This document shows positions 13,104-24,949 of a DNA stretch of 64,000 bases, in pieces. This stretch comes from Ostrinia nubilalis (lineage: Eukaryota; Arthropoda; Insecta; Lepidoptera; Crambidae): positions 8,224,001 to 8,288,000 of the forward strand of contig NC_087119.1 of NCBI RefSeq assembly GCF_963855985.1, given 5' to 3'. Under the pieces are notes generated by a model. That model made no database searches, was not told where the DNA came from, and worked only from the letters and a program-made list of their open reading frames with translations. The position numbers and the translations under genes were made by a program. The number at the start of each line of letters is the position of its first letter. Position 1 is the stretch's first letter.

Positions 13104-14638
13104 TTAGTTAGGATTCCAGCTTTAATTTATGTAAGAAATCTATACCTGCTTCAGAAATAATGCAGCAATAAATGCTGAATGAACGAAGGGGTCAAGATTT
13201 AATGGACTTTTTGAGGTAAGAGCTTTAAGTAGATACTCGTAGGTAAATATTTTATTATAGGTACACCACACAGAACAAGAAAAGAAATACACAAAAGAGA
13301 CGGCACAATTTAAGTGGTGTTATCGCTATGAAGTGATCTCTTCCAGACAATCTAGAATTGTTTTGTTTTGTATGTATTTAGAAGTGGATAATGATGCGCA
13401 TTGTCATCTCTATGTAGAGCATCATTTCTCAAATAAAAATTAAAATCAAATAGTACATAGGCCCTTTCCAGGGCCAAATACAGCTTGCCCTACCAAGGGT
13501 ACAACATACGGGCTGGTGCTGCAAAGAAGTGGTGGAATAAAGTCAGTCACCTTTGTCAGCCTCTTTTTCGATCAAATACAGCAATTTATAACTTACATGA
13601 CACGTAATTAGTGCGAGCTAGGCAGGTAAAGTCCACGCACTCTTGTCATTTAAATAATCGTTTACTTTATAGTATTCTTTTTTTATAAGGGTTTTCTTCG
13701 TGTGAATTAGCCACATTCGTAAACATACTGGTTGTGTTATCGACTCGTAAATGTTTTATAGTCCCGTAATAATACTGACATCAAATGAAGATTATTGTTC
13801 TTGTCTATCGTAATGTTTATGTGTTACGAGTTTAGTGATATTGATAAATAGTAAAACATAAAATTAATTGGGTAACCAAATATTAAAATTTATAAATAAT
13901 TGGTGCCTTTGAATTATAGTGCCTATAATTAGATTTGACAATCTAATTAGTTTCTTTTATTATGATGTAACATTAGTAGTCGATTTGGTATCAAGTAGTA
14001 CCTAAATCAGAAAAACGAGCTAATTATGTTACTTTAATAAATCATAGATTCATCTGTCTTTGGAGTCTACAAAGAACATTAGGTGCTGCTATTTTTTTTG
14101 TTTATTAAGTTTTTTTTATTTGCCATTTTAGATCTAAACACAAATTCAATAAAATCACCAGTTTATTTACACGCATCGTTTTCTTCATGGCAATCATAAG
14201 GGAATCACATTACGTTCTTTTGGCAAATAACATTTTCGGTAGAATGAACGTAACGAGTTCAGCCGAGGAATGCGTGGTTGGTCCTGACATTTTAAAAGGA
14301 CTCATACATAATACATGTGTGGGATATACGCCTATGTAGCAAAATATCGCTGCAGTCTGTTCCTTGGAAAAGGGTAAAATCATAGTTCACTAGGCTCGGC
14401 CAGTCAGCATTGAGACGTATGAGATCGTAAAGCAACTGTACGAATATTATGACTTTAGAATATGTATTACTTTACTTTATTCTATGTTATAAATAAGTAT
14501 CTGCTTAAAATACTTATTAGTTTGAGAAATTGAAACCATTATATTTTACGTATGTTTCAATGGCTGTACTATTTTATCTGTGGTGTGTAACTCCGGTCAT
14601 GTGATATACAAGTTGCGATGATGCAGCTGATTTAAGGA
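13104..14638. other. No gene seen
   Basis: AT-rich sequence without recognised elements. Confidence 0.45.
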
Positions 14639-14806
14639 CGTCGCACATTTATCAGCCCGGAAAGGGATCGTAACCGTATCAACTTGCAACGCACACTTAT
14701 CCGCACCGTAACGCCCTCGCCTCGCGATTGACAGCGCGCAAAAGGCGATGACAGCTCGCGAAAGGCGATACGGTGCTGATCCCTTTCCGAGTTGATAAGT
14801 CTGCTA
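14639..14806. mobile_element. Inverted-repeat MITE
   Basis: The arm CAGCCCGGAAAGGGATC near 14657 is inverted as GATCCCTTTCCGAGTTG near 14779. The interior has a tandem GCGAAAGGCGAT/GCGCAAAAGGCGATGACAG pair. Confidence 0.55.
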
Positions 14807-14859
14807 TGACCATTAGACTTAAGTGAATTGGCTTTTTAAGGCAACGAAGTTATCATCGG

Positions 14860-14927
14860 CAGTCAGAGTCAGAGTTTGAGATAGTGTCAGAGTCGGAGTT
14901 AGTGTCAGAGTCAGAGTAAGTGTCAGC
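14860..14927. repeat. TCAGAG minisatellite, first block
   Basis: Imperfect GTCAGAGTTA/GTCAGAGTCAG words are tandemly repeated. The same words form the longer block at 15446-15662. Confidence 0.7.
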
Positions 14928-15445
14928 ACAGAATAATAATAAGTACTACGTACAGAAGTTTTACTTCGCGAAGGTATTTAAAAAAATGTATGCTCAATGT
15001 CATTAACAATATGGTGTAATTTAGCCTGTCTCAAGAGTCAAGCACCATTTTGTTCACAAACGTCAGTGATCGGCACTGCGCCGAAGCTATAGGGCTGACT
15101 TCGGTAAAATGATGTGACGTCAGGTGCCAAACTGCGGAAAATGGCGGAGGTAATACATGATTTAGCATGAATTATCATGAATAATATTAACTACTTATTT
15201 ACTTCTCAGTGTCTTGAGGCAAATTAAAAAAGTACATTCTGGGTTTTTATTATTATTTAGGCAGTTAAATACTGCACAGTATTTAGTACACCATTTTCTT
15301 TATTTTCTTCCATCATACACAAGAATACGCGTGCGTGAGTCAATGTTCGCTCGTATGTGAGGCCTTGTCGAATAGTATCCTGTAGGTGGGCCATCGTGCG
15401 TGTATTGTTTTCGATGTAAACTCGCGGAGATGAACAGGCCTGGTG

Positions 15446-15662
15446 TCAGTCACAGTTCGTGTCAGAGTTAGCGTCAGAGTTTGTCAGAGTTAGTGTCAGT
15501 CACAGTTCGTGTCAGAGTTAGTGTCAGAGTTAGTGTCAGAGTTAGTGTCAGAGTAAATGTCAGAGTTAGTGTCAGAGTTTGTGTCAGAGTCGGAGTTAGT
15601 GTCAGAGTTAGTGTCAGTTAGAGCTAGTTTCAGAGTCACAGTTCATGTCAGAGTCAGAGTTG
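15446..15662. repeat. GTGTCAGAGTTA minisatellite
   Basis: About seventeen imperfect copies of a 12-bp GTGTCAGAGTTA word and shorter variants (GTCAGAGTCAG, GTCACAGTTC). It is non-coding, with no interspersed unique spacers, so it is not a CRISPR array. Confidence 0.85.
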
Positions 15663-15679
15663 TAATGTCATGTACATCT

Positions 15680-16208
15680 TCTAAATATATAAAAGGAGAA
15701 ACTGACTGACTGACTGACAGATCAACGCACAGCCTAAACGGCTAAACGTAGGCACTTGAAATTTGGAAGGGACGTAGTTTAGGTACCGTAGAGGTGCACT
15801 AAGAAAGGAATTCCCGAAATTACCACGGGAACGGGAATTAGCGGAAAAATCCTTTTGTATGAAAAATCTAAACCGCTTAAGTTAGATGCTTGAAATTTGG
15901 AGTGCAGGTACCTTAGTAAACTTAAAGCTTAGGTACAACAGGATATCGTAAAATTCCCACGGGAACGGGAGTTAGCGGGAAAAAACATATGTATGAAAAA
16001 ATCTAAACTGCGTAAGATAGACGCTTGAAATTTGGCATGCAGTTACCTTAGTAAACTTAAAGCTTAGTTACAACAGGATATTGCAAAATTCCTACGGGAA
16101 CGGGAGTTAGCGGGAAAAAACATTTGTATGAAAAAAATCTAAACCGCTTAAGATAGATGAAGGGGGTAAAACGGGATCCACGCGTACGAAGTCGCGGGCG
16201 GCCGCTAG
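15680..16208 (+). mobile_element. Helitron-like element, tandem copy 1
   Basis: It starts TCTAAATATATAAAAGGAG with an ACTGACTGACTGAC run and ends with a hairpin GCGGGCGGCCGC followed by CTAG. It contains repeated ~125-bp blocks (CTTGAAATTTGG ... CGGGAACGGGAGTTAGCGG). The TC start and CTAG end fit non-autonomous Helitrons of Lepidoptera. Confidence 0.65.
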
Positions 16209-16223
16209 CTATCATCTAATCTA

Positions 16224-16719
16224 TCTAAATATATAAAAGGAGAAACTGACTGACTGACTGACAGATCAACGCACAGCCTAAACGGCTAAACGTAGGCACT
16301 TGAAATTTGGAAGGGACGTAGTTTAGGTACCGTAGAGGTGCACTAAGAAAGGAATTCCCGAAATTACCACGGGAACGGGAATTAGCGGAAAAATCCTTTT
16401 GTATGAAAAATCTAAACCGCTTAAGTTAGATGCTTGAAATTTGGTGTGAAGGTACCTTAGTAAACTTAAAGCTTAGGTACAACAGGATATCGTAAAATTC
16501 CCACGGGAACGGGAGTTAGCGGGAAAAAACATATGTATGAAAAAATCTAAACTGCGTAAGATAGACGCTTGAAATGTGGCATGCAGGTACCTTAGTAAAC
16601 TTAAAGCTTAGTTACAACAGGATATTGCAAAATTCCTACGGGAAGGGGAGTTAACCGCTGAAGATAGATGAAGGGGGTAAAACGGGATCCACGCGTACGA
16701 AGTCGCGGGCGGCCGCTAG
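16224..16719 (+). mobile_element. Helitron-like element, tandem copy 2
   Basis: The same sequence begins again 544 bp after copy 1 and also ends in the GCGGGCGGCCGCTAG hairpin. One internal block is shortened near 16650. The two copies differ at few positions, implying recent tandem duplication. Confidence 0.65.
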
Positions 16720-16734
16720 CTATCATCTATCTAT

Positions 16735-16926
16735 CTATATAAATAAAAATGAATTGATGTTCGTTAGTCTGATTATAACTCGAGAACGACTGGGCCGATT
16801 GAGCTGATTTTGGTTTTAAAATGTTTGTCGTAGTCCAGGTCTAAACGGTGAGTAAATACGCGCGCGATATTGTTTTTCTGTGACAGACAAAATTCCACGC
16901 GGGCGAAGCCGCGGGCGGAAAGCTAG
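16735..16926 (+). mobile_element. Helitron-like element of a second family
   Basis: TATATAAATAAAAATGAATTG start, ACTCGAGAACGACTGGGCCG subterminal block and CACGCGGGCGAAGCCGCGGG end followed by AAAGCTAGT. These are widespread lepidopteran Helitron termini. Confidence 0.7.
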
Positions 16927-17429
16927 TCATATTATACTCGTAAATGTACGTAAATATCTAAATATTCCAGCCATTGCATTGTCGACTACCTATCCCTAAA
17001 AACCGATGCAAGGAAAAAGATCAAAACTATTGGAAAAAAATTGTAACGAACTAAGTTTAAAACATCGTAAGCATTGGCATTCGTGTCGAGAGCTCATTAG
17101 GGTCGCGTAAGTGGCCATTGTATCCTTGTAAAGTTCCAACTTATCAATTCGTGCCGCCGATTGTTTGTCCGCCGTGATTTTACGTAAATTACATTCCAGA
17201 AACACACAGAAGTAAGAATTTTTCAAATCTTTCCTTTAAATGATATTTTGACGAAACAACGCGTGCTTTCGGATTAGTTGATCACCTCGATTGTAGACTG
17301 TGTAAAATTATCGATTTAATTCAACTATAAAACAATCGATCAAACTGGGCTCTAAGTCAAATTCAATCTTCATGATTGATTTTTGAACAGTCATACGCCT
17401 GAATATACAACTGAGACTGAGTCAAAAAG

Positions 17430-17650
17430 TCAAAGTCAAAATTTCTTTATTTGTTTAGACTAATAAATAGTTCTTACAAATCGTCATTTTGCTCTTAAGG
17501 AGCCTCTACATGTCTCATAATCTTTTTACCCTACCAGCGCTTCGAGACCAACATTTGGCAAGTGCTGAGAAGAAGCGCCGCAACAAACTCAGTCACCACT
17601 GTCTGCCGGTTAATATAAATAAATAAATAAATAAATAAGTAAATAAATCG
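17430..17650. repeat. Retroelement 3' end with TAAA tail
   Basis: GTCAAAATTTCTTTATTTG, then a GAAGAAGCGCCGCAACAAAC block, then a TAAATAAATAAATAAATAAG tail. The layout resembles a common lepidopteran LINE/SINE remnant; orientation is uncertain. Confidence 0.5.
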
Positions 17651-17663
17651 AGAGTTTCTATCC

Positions 17664-18363
17664 TCTAATAAAATGCGAAAGTGTGGATGTATGTTTGTCA
17701 CTCTTTCATGTAAAAACTACCGACTACGACGATACCTTACAGTATTATTATTTATACATTAGAATAACGTGTAATGTATAATGATTCTGTGATAAGCTAA
17801 AAGACAATGCCGGAAATTGGCGTCTTTTTTTTTTCGCGCGGCCATCGACCAAACCATGTTATTTGGATACAAAATAGTGTAATAAACCAAACTTACTATG
17901 ATATGTATACCTCTAAACTCAGTCTGAACTGAGTTACGAGCATTAGAAGTTTGATGATTTACATACTAGATTTGCTTTTTGCGCGCAAGTTTTGTAAGAA
18001 ATTGCAACAAAATAGTGACATTGTATGTGTAAACAAACAATACTATCCATTAAAGGCTCCAGACATCAGTGTGGAGTAGAATCAGCGCAATAAAAAAATA
18101 GCGCAATATTTTGTTGCAATTTCTTACAAAACTTGCGCGCAAAAAGCAAATCTAGTATGTAAATCATCAAACTTCTAACGCTCGTAACTCAGTTCAGACT
18201 GAGTTTAGAGGTATACATGTCATAGTAAGTTTGGTTTATTACACTATTTTGTAATCAAAAAACAAAGTTTGGTCGATGGCCGCGCGAAAAAAAAAAGACG
18301 CCACCTTCCATACAAAATCTGGCATTGCCATTTCACGCGGGCGAAGCCGTGGGCAAAAGCTAG
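17664..18363 (+). mobile_element. Helitron-like element carrying a fold-back
   Basis: It begins TCTAATAAAATGCGAAAG and ends CACGCGGGCGAAGCCGTGGG plus CAAAAGCTAG. The middle (17819-18302) is a separate palindrome. Confidence 0.6.
17819..18302. mobile_element. Fold-back element with ~195-bp arms
   Basis: GGCGTC plus a T run plus CGCGCGGCCATCGACCAAAC at the left is exactly mirrored at the right. The arms are 17819-18013 and 18106-18302 around a 92-bp loop. The outer flanks also contain an inverted CAATGCC/GGCATTG pair, so the palindrome may be slightly longer. Confidence 0.8.
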
Positions 18364-18892
18364 TAATTAATAGGAAAGAATCTAACATTATTGGGAGTTT
18401 CAATCATGCAGAATATCCGCTCCCAGCTCGCTCAGGGTGTAATAAATAGAAGGGAGCCAATTAATCCCGAGACAAAAACGAAGACTCGATTATTAATAAC
18501 GGTTTCATAAACCTCAGCTCAAGAACGTCAAAAATGATTAATGCCAGGGCGGATTGAGTAAAAATTATCTTGTAGACACAACAAAGTTTTTGCCTCGTAT
18601 CAGAAGCACCAGCTAGTTCAATGTTTTTGCAATAAATTGAATTTCATAGAGAACTTATCGTCTCGCGTCGAGCTCTTTCGTCGTTTGTGATGAAAGTACT
18701 ACTGAGTTTTAAATACTTTGAAAAACACGAGCGCAAACGTCCGTTCAACTTAATATAGGTAGGTACCAAGTACCAGTAAAGACCCAATTTAAATTTTAAA
18801 ACTAAAACCAAGCAAATTCATGCTTTTTAATTATAAACAGCAGGTACTTAGGTACTTGTAGTAATATGCCCTACTGTTTTTTTTAATAATAC

Positions 18893-19021
18893 AGCCCGGA
18901 TTCTGAATTGAGATTGGCTTGAACGTGCTAATCTCCTAATCAAGTATGAACGTTTCAAACAAATTAATACTTGAGAAGATGAGTACACTCAAGCTAAAAA
19001 TTTCAATTCAGAAACCGGCCC
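18893..19021. mobile_element. Small inverted-repeat MITE
   Basis: CCCGGATTCTGAATTGAGAT and its imperfect inverse ATTTCAATTCAGAAACCGG, with inner CTTGAACG/ACACTCAAG pairs. Confidence 0.55.
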
Positions 19022-19639
19022 AAAGATAAATGTATAATGTAACAATGTATTAAAATCAAATCAACTGAAAGACCACAAAAGCTCTTCACTTTGTTATACC
19101 ATAATACTAATAATTTCATATTATTTCTTTCTTAGCCGAAAGCTCAATACATTTTCAGCATAATATGTTTTGTCCGAGAATAAGAAACGTAGGTAATAGT
19201 AGCAGTAAGGCCTTTTAAATTACATATATTTATTTTTTAATAATAAATGAAGAATTTACTGTTTTAATCACAGTAATCATAAAGCATCATCAAATGTGGA
19301 ACGAAGTCGATCGTTAGGGACTATTAATTTTCGATGATGCTCAAATCCAAGTACACTCGGCATAATTCACAGTGAAGATGAACCGTCCAACAGTTGTCGT
19401 ATGAATAATTTATTTTATGAGAGGTGTATTTGTAACGCTTACATTTCCATTGTGACATTTTTGATTTATTTGTCCCAATGAATCTCATTTTATAGGTACG
19501 GTTCGCCTATATTATTGTAGATAATAATTTAATCTTAGCTTTGCTTATTTTAATTGAATTAACATAATAAATTAAAATCCTTTTTAAATGTTGAGGCACC
19601 GTTTGCTTTAATCTGAACTGAATAAACTTTAGATTTTTG

Positions 19640-21006
19640 CTAAAACTAAAACTAAAACTGAATACTACACACGATCAGGTGTCAGTCAAGGTAGTACCCT
19701 TGGACCCACACTTTTCTTAATCTTTATAAATGACCTACCTACATGTGTTAAATTTTCTGAATGCCTACTGTTTGCGGATGATCTCAAACTTTGTTTGGGT
19801 GTCTCCAGTGTTCCAGACGCTATAGCATTGCAAAGCGACATTGATGCGGTATTAGAATGGAGTTTCGTCAATCGCCTAGCATTTAATACTGACAAGTGTA
19901 AAGTAATTACTTTTACACGTAAACGTTCTCCATTGAATATTAATTATTATTTATATGACACTCCACTGGAAAGAGTTGCTGACATACGAGACCTAGGTTT
20001 AATGCTAGATTCTAAGTTGGACTTTCACAAACATGTGACAAAAATTTGTAAATTGGCTAGTAAGTTATTAGGGTTTGTTATAAGGACGTCTGCTCAATTT
20101 GACGATATTAGGGTAGCTAAGATATTGTATAGCGCATACGTCCGTAGCAAGCTTGAGTATGGTGCTGTCATTTGGGATCCCTACGAGGATAAATATGCCT
20201 TAATGATAGAAAAAATTCAACGCAAGTTTGCTCGCTGGCTGTATAAAAAGAGATACGGATATTACCCCTATTTGTACCCGTCCTTGTTTGTCTCCGGCAT
20301 GGTTGATTTGGAAACCCTTAAGTTTAGGAGGATAATGTCAAGTATAATATACTATTTGTCGATTATACATGGCAAAATTGATAGTCCACAAATATTAGCG
20401 AAAGTAGGCTTATTAGTGCCCACGCGCATACCACGGGATGTTACCGGGATGGTTGAACCGCGTCGCCGCCCTAGGCTGCTACACCGGCCGGTCACGCGCA
20501 CCACTCGCGCAGCGAGCGCGCCTTCTACCCGCGCATTACGTTTAATCGGGGACTTAGTTGCTCAGCACGATATCGACATATTTGCCGACCGCTTAGGTAC
20601 AATAATGGTATTAATTCATAGATTTTTGTGTAAGTAATAACTTTGAATAACTTTGACATTGATCTCTGGACATAAATGTATTTATCTCTTATTCTTATTA
20701 GTAGTCTTAGGTATGACATTCTATTTTGGACTTAATTATTATTTTATGTATTTAATTTTAATGTTATTTGACTATTATTTAACTTATCGCATTCTATTTT
20801 GGACTTAATTATTTTATGTATTTAATTTTAATGTTATTTGACTATTATTTAATTTATCGTTTTAATTATTTGACAATTTTACATATTGAAATTGATATTA
20901 TAAATTATCTGTATTGTATAACTTGTTGGCGCGTTGGACTTTCTGTAAGCCTTCAAGCAGATTATAAATAAATAAAAAAAAAAAAATAAAATAAATAAAT
21001 AAATAA
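19640..21006 (+). mobile_element. 5'-truncated LINE with open reverse-transcriptase frame
   Basis: From about 19653 an uninterrupted frame runs to TAA at 20637 and encodes the C-terminal half of a non-LTR reverse transcriptase. The motif SGVSQGSTLGP is followed by FINDLP and the catalytic box LLFADDLKL (FADD form), then the thumb region. The C-terminal part has the arrangement of jockey-like LINEs (SKLEYGAVIWDP, KIQRKFARWL). The AT-rich 3' untranslated region contains a ~75-bp direct duplication (20721-20870) and ends in an A/TAAA tail at 20965-21006. The 5' domains and endonuclease are missing. The lack of stops over about 330 codons suggests a recent insertion. It cannot move by itself. Confidence 0.8.
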
Positions 21007-21251
21007 ACATCCATTCCGGAATCTGCGTACAAATTTACTAATTAGTAAATTGGGTAGATATGATAAGAAATATGATTATGAAGTATTATCATGCGTGTTT
21101 TAATTTCAGTAAAAATCCAATTTTTGATAGCATGATACGCTATTTTTTTAACAAAGTCTGGCTGAGGTCAGCTCCAAATTAATGGTTTGGTGCCTGAACG
21201 TGAGAAATCGACTCGTTTGTAGCAACGCTCATTATTATTACGTAGGTAATA

Positions 21252-23168
21252 GTCCAGTCAAATTAGACATGAACCCTGCATTAATTCGCATACAGCTGAA
21301 AATTGGTATGCATGTTCGGAGTACCATTATGAATTAACTGTGAAAAGTCCCCACCGATCCGACATGTGCTAAAAAAAAAATTCAAGGTCAAACTTAAAAA
21401 ATACGGGTTTTTCAGATTTTCAGCTAAACGGTAAGTTTTATCACAAAAATATGTATGACAAGGTTTAACACCATACAATTATCTATCAAAATTGTCTATA
21501 CACTTTCTCTTAAGAGTCAGCGTTTCTGAGATTCGATGATCCGAAGAGTCAAAAAAGTGTTTTCTTCATAACGGTCTTACACATAAATCCAATGTCATAT
21601 CGCCTCGTGCCTCGACTCAGCATTGTATCATAATGTGTTGTCGACGTCGAATATAAAATGATCAACCTCAATGTCGTCTGTCATCTTTAATTATCGAAAA
21701 ATGGGTGCAACTTTGACGAAGGACTGCACCGTGAGTTTCTAAGATACGAAGTTTTCGTGTCTATTAGGTTTAAGAGCTCTTATATGCACACGTCACTACT
21801 CTACTTGTAACTCTATGGTCACTCTTTTAGCACGACCAAGTTAAATAGACAGTCCAGGTTATAATAATTCGCATAGAGCTAAAAATTTGTGTGAATGTTG
21901 AGAACACCATCCTAAATGAAATGTCAAAAGTCCCGTCCGATCCGTCATTTAAAAAAAAGTTTTCGAAGTCCCAAGTTTTTTGCATTTTTTGGCCAAGTAG
22001 TAAACTTATCATAAAAATTGATAAAAAATAATAGTAGATCATAAAATTATCTATTAAAATTATCTTTACCCCTTTTTCCTAAGAGTCACCGATTATGAGG
22101 TAGAACGAATCAAAAAGTTAGTTAAGATGTTCTCGTTATATGCACATGTTTCCACAACACCTATGATGGTTATTTGGCGCATTTTTTTACCAGGTTTCCC
22201 CAGTAGGCCTTTTTTAAGATGTATTTGTTATCCTGTTCAATTAAAAACTATTTCAATAGAGTTGAAGTTGTGGACTTGTGGAGTAGTTAACAGAATGCGA
22301 ATTCTTCAACTTTTTGCATCGTTACCACATAAACGGTGACTCTTAGGAAAAAGGGGCAAAGACACTTTTAATAGATAATTTTATGATCTACTACTATTTC
22401 TTATCATTTCTTATGATAAGTTTACTGTTTGGCGGAAAAATGCAAAAAACTTGGAATTCGTAAATTTTTTTTTCAAATGACGGATCGTTGGGGACTTTTG
22501 ACATTTCATTAAGGATGGTGTTCTCAACATTCACACAAATTTTCAGCTCTATGCGAATTATTATAACCTGGATTTTCTGACTTGACCGGGCTAAAAGAGT
22601 GACCATAGAGTTACAAGTAGAGTAGTGACGTGTGCATATAAGAGCTCTTAAACCTAATAGACACGAAAACTTCGTATCTTAGAAACTCACGGTGCAGTCC
22701 TTCGTCAAAGTTGCACCCATTTTTCGATAATTAAAGATGACAGACGACATTGAGGTTGATCATTTTATATTCGACGTCGACAACACATCATGATACAATG
22801 CTGAGTCGAGGCACGAGGCGATATCACATTGGATTTATGTGTAAGACCGTTATGAAGAAAACACTTTTTTGACTCTTCGGATCATCGAATCTCAGAAACG
22901 CTGACTCTTAGGAGAAAGTGTATAGACAATTTTGATAGATAATTGTATGGTCTTAAACCTTGTCATATATATTTTTGTAATAAAACTTACCGTTTAGCTG
23001 AAAATCTGAAAAACCCGTATTTTTTAACTTTGACATAGAATTTTTTTTTAGCACATGTCGGATCGATGGGGACTTTTCACAGTTAATTCATAATAGTGCT
23101 CCGAACATTCGTACCAATTTTCAGCTGTATGCGAATTATTGCAGGGTTCATGTCTAATTTGACTGGAC
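21252..23168. mobile_element. 1.9-kb palindromic element flanked by TA
   Basis: GTCCAGTCAAATTAGACATG at the left is mirrored at the right, and a TA dinucleotide borders both ends. The arms are 21252-22092 and 22334-23168 around a 241-bp loop. Each arm consists of two diverged copies of one ~590-bp module. There is no coding capacity. TA flanks suggest Tc1/mariner-type mobilisation. Confidence 0.8.
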
Positions 23169-24682
23169 TATAAGGTGCCAATTTTTATAGCTACTAACAA
23201 AGTATAAGCCTTTGTGCGTACTAATTAATACGAGTAGTATTAATTACCAACGCTTAAAATAGCATTTCAATCAAGATAAGGCATCATACGAGTACGGATA
23301 GAAATGGGTTATGTTTACGTCGACCGCGCTTCCCAAAACTTTCATAACAAATGTAAACGCATACATTTCTGTTGTTTGGCCTTAACAACTTTATGCAAAG
23401 AGGACTGAGTTTATTATGTATTCAACGATAACTTTATTACTTGTGTCGTGTCTAAATTATTACGATCTCATCTTCCGTTAGTTTTTAGGGTTGGACTCAG
23501 TTGCATAGTTATTTAAAATTATGCAAATGTTATTCTCCAGCCGTTCATTTTGAGAGTCAAGATAAAACGAGCATTCACTAATGAAACAGACAACATAAAA
23601 CTGCTAACAGATGTTACATTGAAAATAAAGCAGAAATTTTGTGCACTGAAAAAATATCTTGCCACTGAAATTCAGCGTCATAGCACTGTTTGCAGCTGAA
23701 TGCTAAGTTACGAAACTTATTTGGACTTAGGATTAGAGAAATTAATTTATTGTTAAAAATTAAACATTTTCAGACTTATAAAAGACACGAATCGGACTTA
23801 AGATAACTTTTGGACATCTTTTATTTACTTATGATAAAAATGGTTCTACTTACAACATCAAAAATATTATTTATGTTAAAGCAATTTTTCATTACATGCT
23901 TTACTCGTATGTTGTACTTAATTTTATTTATGGGTTTAGGCATTTTCCATTTTCTTGAATTTTGCTTTGAAGTTGTAAATACATTATTAAAATGACTGTA
24001 ACTACATTCTTAACATTTTTATGTCGACGTTCAATTTAAAATTAACAAAATAACCTTCACAAGAATTCTTTTTAACCACTTCTAAAGTATTTGTAAACTA
24101 ATTCAGAACTTTTTAACCGTCTAGAGTTTAACCACAGACATTTAAAATAAAGTTTTCACAACGTAATTTTCAGGCTAATTCAGTATTTAGCATTTAACAT
24201 GAGCAATTTATGTTTTTTTTTATTAATTGTTTTCCGATTATTTTTATTTACACTTTACATGTCCGTGTTTCTAACAATCCAAAGTAAATTATTTCATCGT
24301 TTAGTATATTACCTGTCTCGGATAATATTTTAATTAGTATTTAAACCACTTTTTAAAAAACTTTTGAGTCGAAAGAAACATGAAAATGATTTTATTTGGA
24401 GTGCAAATGTCTTCTGTTTCTCCCGGATTTTTTGTGAATAAGTCCAAACAAAATTAGGAAAGTCGCCGTAACCGACCTCATACTTAAAGCGTTAATGAAA
24501 CACCTTGGCCCGAATCAATATAGCGCTGATTTTATCGCGAACAGAACTTCGCGTCGTGACCGCTGCCAAACTTGGCCACAAGCGATGAGACAGACATTAA
24601 ATCACAATGAACAAAAATTAAAAAATAAAATAAAAATAAAGTAATAATAACAAACTTAAAAAGTAAAATAAGTTATACTTAC
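23169..24682. other. AT-rich sequence downstream of the 24.9-kb promoter exon
   Basis: No coding exon was recognised. The GC-richer stretch 24460-24590 next to the donor is not explained by a repeat and could be regulatory. Confidence 0.4.
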
Positions 24683-24913
24683 GGAGAAATCACAAGTACC
24701 CGCGGTTGGCCAGCGGGAACGCCGGTTCTAAACTTTCAAAGTTTTGAGAAGTAACAGAACTCGCGATTGGGGTGAATTTCCGGTTGAATTTACTTCGAAT
24801 TAGAGAGTTGAGAATCAAAGTGGTAAAGTTCGTGAATTATGGTGTTGAGATACAGTTTGGCTAACAGCGAGGGTGGTTGGGCGTCTAGCGCCGGTCGCGA
24901 ACTTGCCTAAACT
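24683..24913 (-). promoter_or_regulatory. Non-coding first exon with TATA/initiator promoter
   Basis: On the minus strand a TATAAA box at 24945-24940 lies 32 bp upstream of the A of a GCAGTTT initiator (A at 24913), the usual spacing for an insect core promoter. The stretch that follows is GC-richer than its surroundings, contains no ATG that I can see, and ends at a GTAAGT donor (24682). It therefore looks like a 231-nt untranslated first exon. It sits about 4.6 kb downstream of the last visible gene A exon on the same strand. The simplest reading is an internal promoter for a shorter gene A isoform; the start of a separate gene to the left is also possible. A GC-richer patch at 24460-24590 just downstream could contain regulatory sites. 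Confidence 0.5.
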
Positions 24914-24949
24914 GCACGCTAGGGCTGCCAGCGAACAACTTTATAGGCG

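Noticed and set aside
15446..15662. CRISPR-like or coding repeat
   Set aside because: A simple 12-bp minisatellite with imperfect units and no open frame of interest.
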